64,000 bases of DNA, from the NCBI RefSeq assembly GCF_001039355.2, contig NW_019774291.1, forward strand, positions 836,877 through 900,876, in the 5' to 3' direction. The DNA is from Lingula anatina. Its lineage: Eukaryota > Brachiopoda > Lingulata > Lingulida > Lingulidae. Position numbers and translations under genes: made by a program. The notes beneath the pieces were generated by a model that searched no databases, had not been told where the DNA came from, and was given only the letters and a program-made list of their open reading frames with translations. Positions 61,227-64,000 of this stretch are shown piece by piece (the first letter of the stretch is position 1; each line of letters starts with the position of its first letter).

Positions 61227-64000
61227 ATGAGTTACGAAAAGTTCGAGGGATTTTTCTTCGAAGCCGATGAGGATAAAAGCGGACAAATTGATATCGATGA
61301 GCTCATTAAGCGTCTCAGACGAGGTGGCTATAAGGGAACAACTGAGCAAATTAAGGTAAGAGTAAACACGTTTGGAATATTTCCAGTATAACATATCCGC
61401 ATAGCGTCTACACAATCTAGCAAGCCCCTCTAAAGAAAATCTGCGCGTGTCATTTGTTTGTTTGCTTGAATGACTATATTGCATTTAGATTAATCCTTAA
61501 AATACATGCGCGCCATATTTAACCACGTGGCCGTCGTCTGCGCATAGCGTCCAGTGGCAGTGTAATAATGTGTAGACATCGGCAATATGTTGAAAACTGC
61601 AATGAATGCAATTTCTCTTCTTTGGTGTGATGTTTTGTAGCGATTATACTAGTAAGTTGAGATCAAATCTATAATCACGATTTATCCGTCTTCATTAAGT
61701 GACTTTTATCAAAAGGACGATATCTCTACCAGTCGGCTTTTAAGTCTATGGGCCTATTTTAACCCACGTCTCATTACCATATATTATGTGAAGAATGGCT
61801 GCCTGGTATATTGTGTATATGATTTACCTTTGTAGAGAGCGTTTGGAGAGGCGGACACCTCTGGGGATGGCTTGATATCTTTTGAAGAATACATGACTGC
61901 CATGGGCTTTAAGCTCAAGCTAAAACACAAGTAAGTTATTTACCCCGATTCTCTGACAAATAAACAGTTCTCTCTTAGCAGAAAAGACAAACGTCAATAA
62001 AACGAGAATTATAACAATATATAAAGGAAATAATTTATTATGAAGTAATTCTGTTTTAAAATATATTTTGAACTTAATAAGCACTCTGGGCATATGGTTT
62101 TACCATTTATGGTAGCATGAGAGAGTAGTGTGGTATGGTAGGTTTTAATAATTGATGCCCATATTTAAATTGAATCGAGGGAAGGAGGGAAATGACTGCC
62201 CACCCCCCTCCCCCCAGACGCCCCCCCCACCCCCCCACCTGGCGGGTCAATCTCCATCATTGGTTCTTCGTACACCTCCACTTCTACATACTGCTGTACT
62301 TGCAGTAGCAGATTTATTTCACTTGTGCTGCAAAGTATAGCACGAACATTTGTACCGAGCAATCGATCACATTAATGTGTATTGGCCATCCCGCAGTCGT
62401 TGTAGCATAAGCAGATAAATTATATGAACTGAAAATAGCACAAAAATGCTGAGAAAACAATATGATAGACAGCCACATTGTGGTAGCTATTCTCGCACCC
62501 GCTAACATGTGTGCGTGGGCTTTGTGGCCTGGCCTGGGTCCGCGTCGGTTTGGTTTCCCTCCCGTATTTGAAAACGTGTATTTTGTCATATGAGTAGGAG
62601 CAGACGATTTTAAGTTTGATAAGGCAGTGTTGTTTTTATAGCGAAGAAGTAGTAGTTTCGTTATCTGTTGATAGGCGATCTCCGACTTGTTCTTTTGCGC
62701 TTTGCATTATATGTGCAATTATATTGTCTTTTTATCGTGTTTGTGTTACTTTTTTGACCCAGCGGACGCATCGTCAAGGCCATTGATTGGCTGCCCGGCG
62801 ACAATAAGATCTGTTACAGTTCACGGTTGCTACACGCAGACATGGCGATTTTGTGAAATTGAAGACTCGTTACTCTTTGTTCAGCGGAGTGATAAATATG
62901 CCAAAGTGTTGGTTATCTAACTATCTCGTGAGAGGGGGCGTTAGCTGAGGTACAGTGTAGTGGCAACAAGACTGCTGTGATATCTTAATACCGCAGATTG
63001 ATTTAGAGGACCATTATTATCCACGTCTTTAATGGAGAAGCTTTAATTCTCGCCGACGCTTGTTGACAGTATAGCTTGACATACATGTACCGGACCGTAC
63101 AAATAGAGCCTATCTTAAAGACACGATAACTGACAGTACACGTGTTTGAAAATCATTTTCTTACTGTCATGGATTGGTGACCGTCCTGGCGTTTGCGTGT
63201 AGTTAAAGTAACCAGTGTAAGAACGTATTATTAGCACTTATATCTGGTATTTAGACACCCAATATGTATTCAGGATCGGCCTTCGGGTATTCTCGTAGTG
63301 TACCTGTTATTTTAAAATTTACCACACACGTTCTTCTGTGTACTTTCCATGGTGATTATTATATATGTCTTTCTTCATAACGCAATTTTCGTTTGAGCTC
63401 ATCTGAGACTACCTCTTCGTTATCTGCTAATGTATCCGTTGATTAACTTACGTATATTGCCCAATGTCTTTAGAGAAACATATTGCTTTACCGTTATGTA
63501 CATGTACATTGTACCTGTAGCCTACATGCGGTACCCTTCCGCCAATTTACATTCTCAGCGGTGTTATTATGTTAGAGCTTCCAGTTTGAGTTTTTAACCC
63601 CCCATTTCGATTAAAACTATTTATCAGTCCACGGATGTACCCTGCCTCACATTAGTGGAATCGATTGATTTAAATGTTATAGTTTTAATTGAACAAGTAT
63701 TGTCACACTGTTGAAACCCACATTGTTGTACACATGTAACACTGACATCCATTTTAACCGAAGATTGAATTATATCTTTGCAATGTCTTACATGCACCAT
63801 GGTCGTTACAAGTACCACTGCAAATGCTGTTATATTGCATTGGTGTAAGTTTATAACGTATATTTCAGAGGAGTAGCTCTGTGGAGATGTCTTGATGAGT
63901 TCGACAAAGAGAGAAACTGGCAGATAGAGTACCAGTCGCTTCCTGGCATCTTCTTCACCAGCGTGAAGAAGTACTTCACCCACGATGAAATGGAAAAAAT
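61227..64000 (+). CDS. EF-hand calcium-binding protein, 5' part (runs off the window)
   Basis: Exons 61227-61355 (43 codons, phase 0), 61836-61930 (31 codons plus two bases) and 63869 to past 64000. EF-hand 1: loop D14 to E25 (DEDKSGQIDIDE), canonical. EF-hand 2 in exon 2: DTSGDGLISFEE, canonical, followed by YMTAMG. Exon 3 begins KGVALWRCLDEFDKERNWQI: the third loop is degenerate (Trp at the Gly 6 position, no Glu at 12), so it probably does not bind calcium. Splice sites are gtaaga/ttgtag and gtaagt/tttcag. The layout is that of a small calmodulin/troponin-C-like calcium sensor or buffer; I do not recognise a named subfamily. The C-terminus is outside the window. Confidence 0.88.
61931..63868 (+). 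other. Intron 2 of the EF-hand gene
   Basis: 1.9 kb in phase 2. It contains a C-rich tract (62203-62236) with four C-runs; the remainder shows no recognisable exon. Confidence 0.7.
62203..62236 (-). other. G-quadruplex-like tract on the minus strand
   Basis: Plus-strand C-runs at 62203-62208, 62210-62215, 62221-62228 and 62230-62236 give four minus-strand G-runs of six or more with loops of 1, 5 and 1 nt. That fits the usual G4 pattern; folding is inferred only. Confidence 0.6.

Noticed and set aside
62152-62340. Proline-rich short open frame
   Set aside because: The prolines come from the C-rich tract inside the EF-hand intron.

Overview
The window reads as nuclear DNA of an animal, most likely a marine invertebrate (lophotrochozoan or invertebrate deuterostome; the sequence alone does not settle which). 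Genes are split by GT-AG introns of 0.2 to 7 kb, the non-coding DNA is AT-rich, microsatellites and Tc1/mariner-type remnants are frequent, and there is one assembly gap (N, 49787-50624) plus single Ns at 8573 and 23775. No bacterial-type genes, operons, rRNA, tRNA or CRISPR arrays were seen.

Region 1 (1-28365, + strand) is the 3' part of one large gene for a non-receptor tyrosine phosphatase of the PTPN13 type. Eighteen exons join in frame (3509 nt, 1168 residues to the stop at 28363-28365). They encode three PDZ domains separated by long acidic, Ser/Pro-rich linkers, then a complete protein tyrosine phosphatase domain with intact catalytic residues. The 5' part (in this family further PDZ, FERM and KIND domains) lies upstream of the window. 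Its long introns hold most of the mobile DNA: a head-to-head mariner remnant (8.0-8.5 kb), a 4.2 kb inverted-repeat block enclosing two Tc1-like remnants (14.6-18.8 kb), a 172 bp MITE (21.9 kb) and a 977 bp DNA transposon with near-identical terminal inverted repeats (26.6-27.6 kb).

Region 2 (28366-39970) has no gene that I can support, only several inverted-repeat or retroposon-like fragments and microsatellites.

Region 3 (39971-54516, - strand) holds two tandem rhodopsin-family peptide GPCR genes, 464 and 472 residues. Each has five exons with all four introns at the same positions and phases, so they are tandem duplicates. They differ most in the extracellular N-terminus and cytoplasmic tail. 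A Tc1 remnant, microsatellites and the assembly gap lie between them.

Region 4 (56934-64000, + strand) holds EF-hand calcium-binding coding sequence. Two homologous first exons (56934-57068 and 61227-61355) both encode an N-terminal EF-hand and end in phase 0 at the same point. Only one set of downstream exons (61836-61930, 63869 to beyond the window) was found, so the two may be alternative first exons of one gene, or exon 1a may be the remnant of a tandem duplicate.

The three loci are not an obvious functional unit. I found no clear new biological system. The observations most worth a second look are the paired EF-hand first exons, the tandem receptor pair, the recent 977 bp transposon and the 4.2 kb inverted-repeat block.
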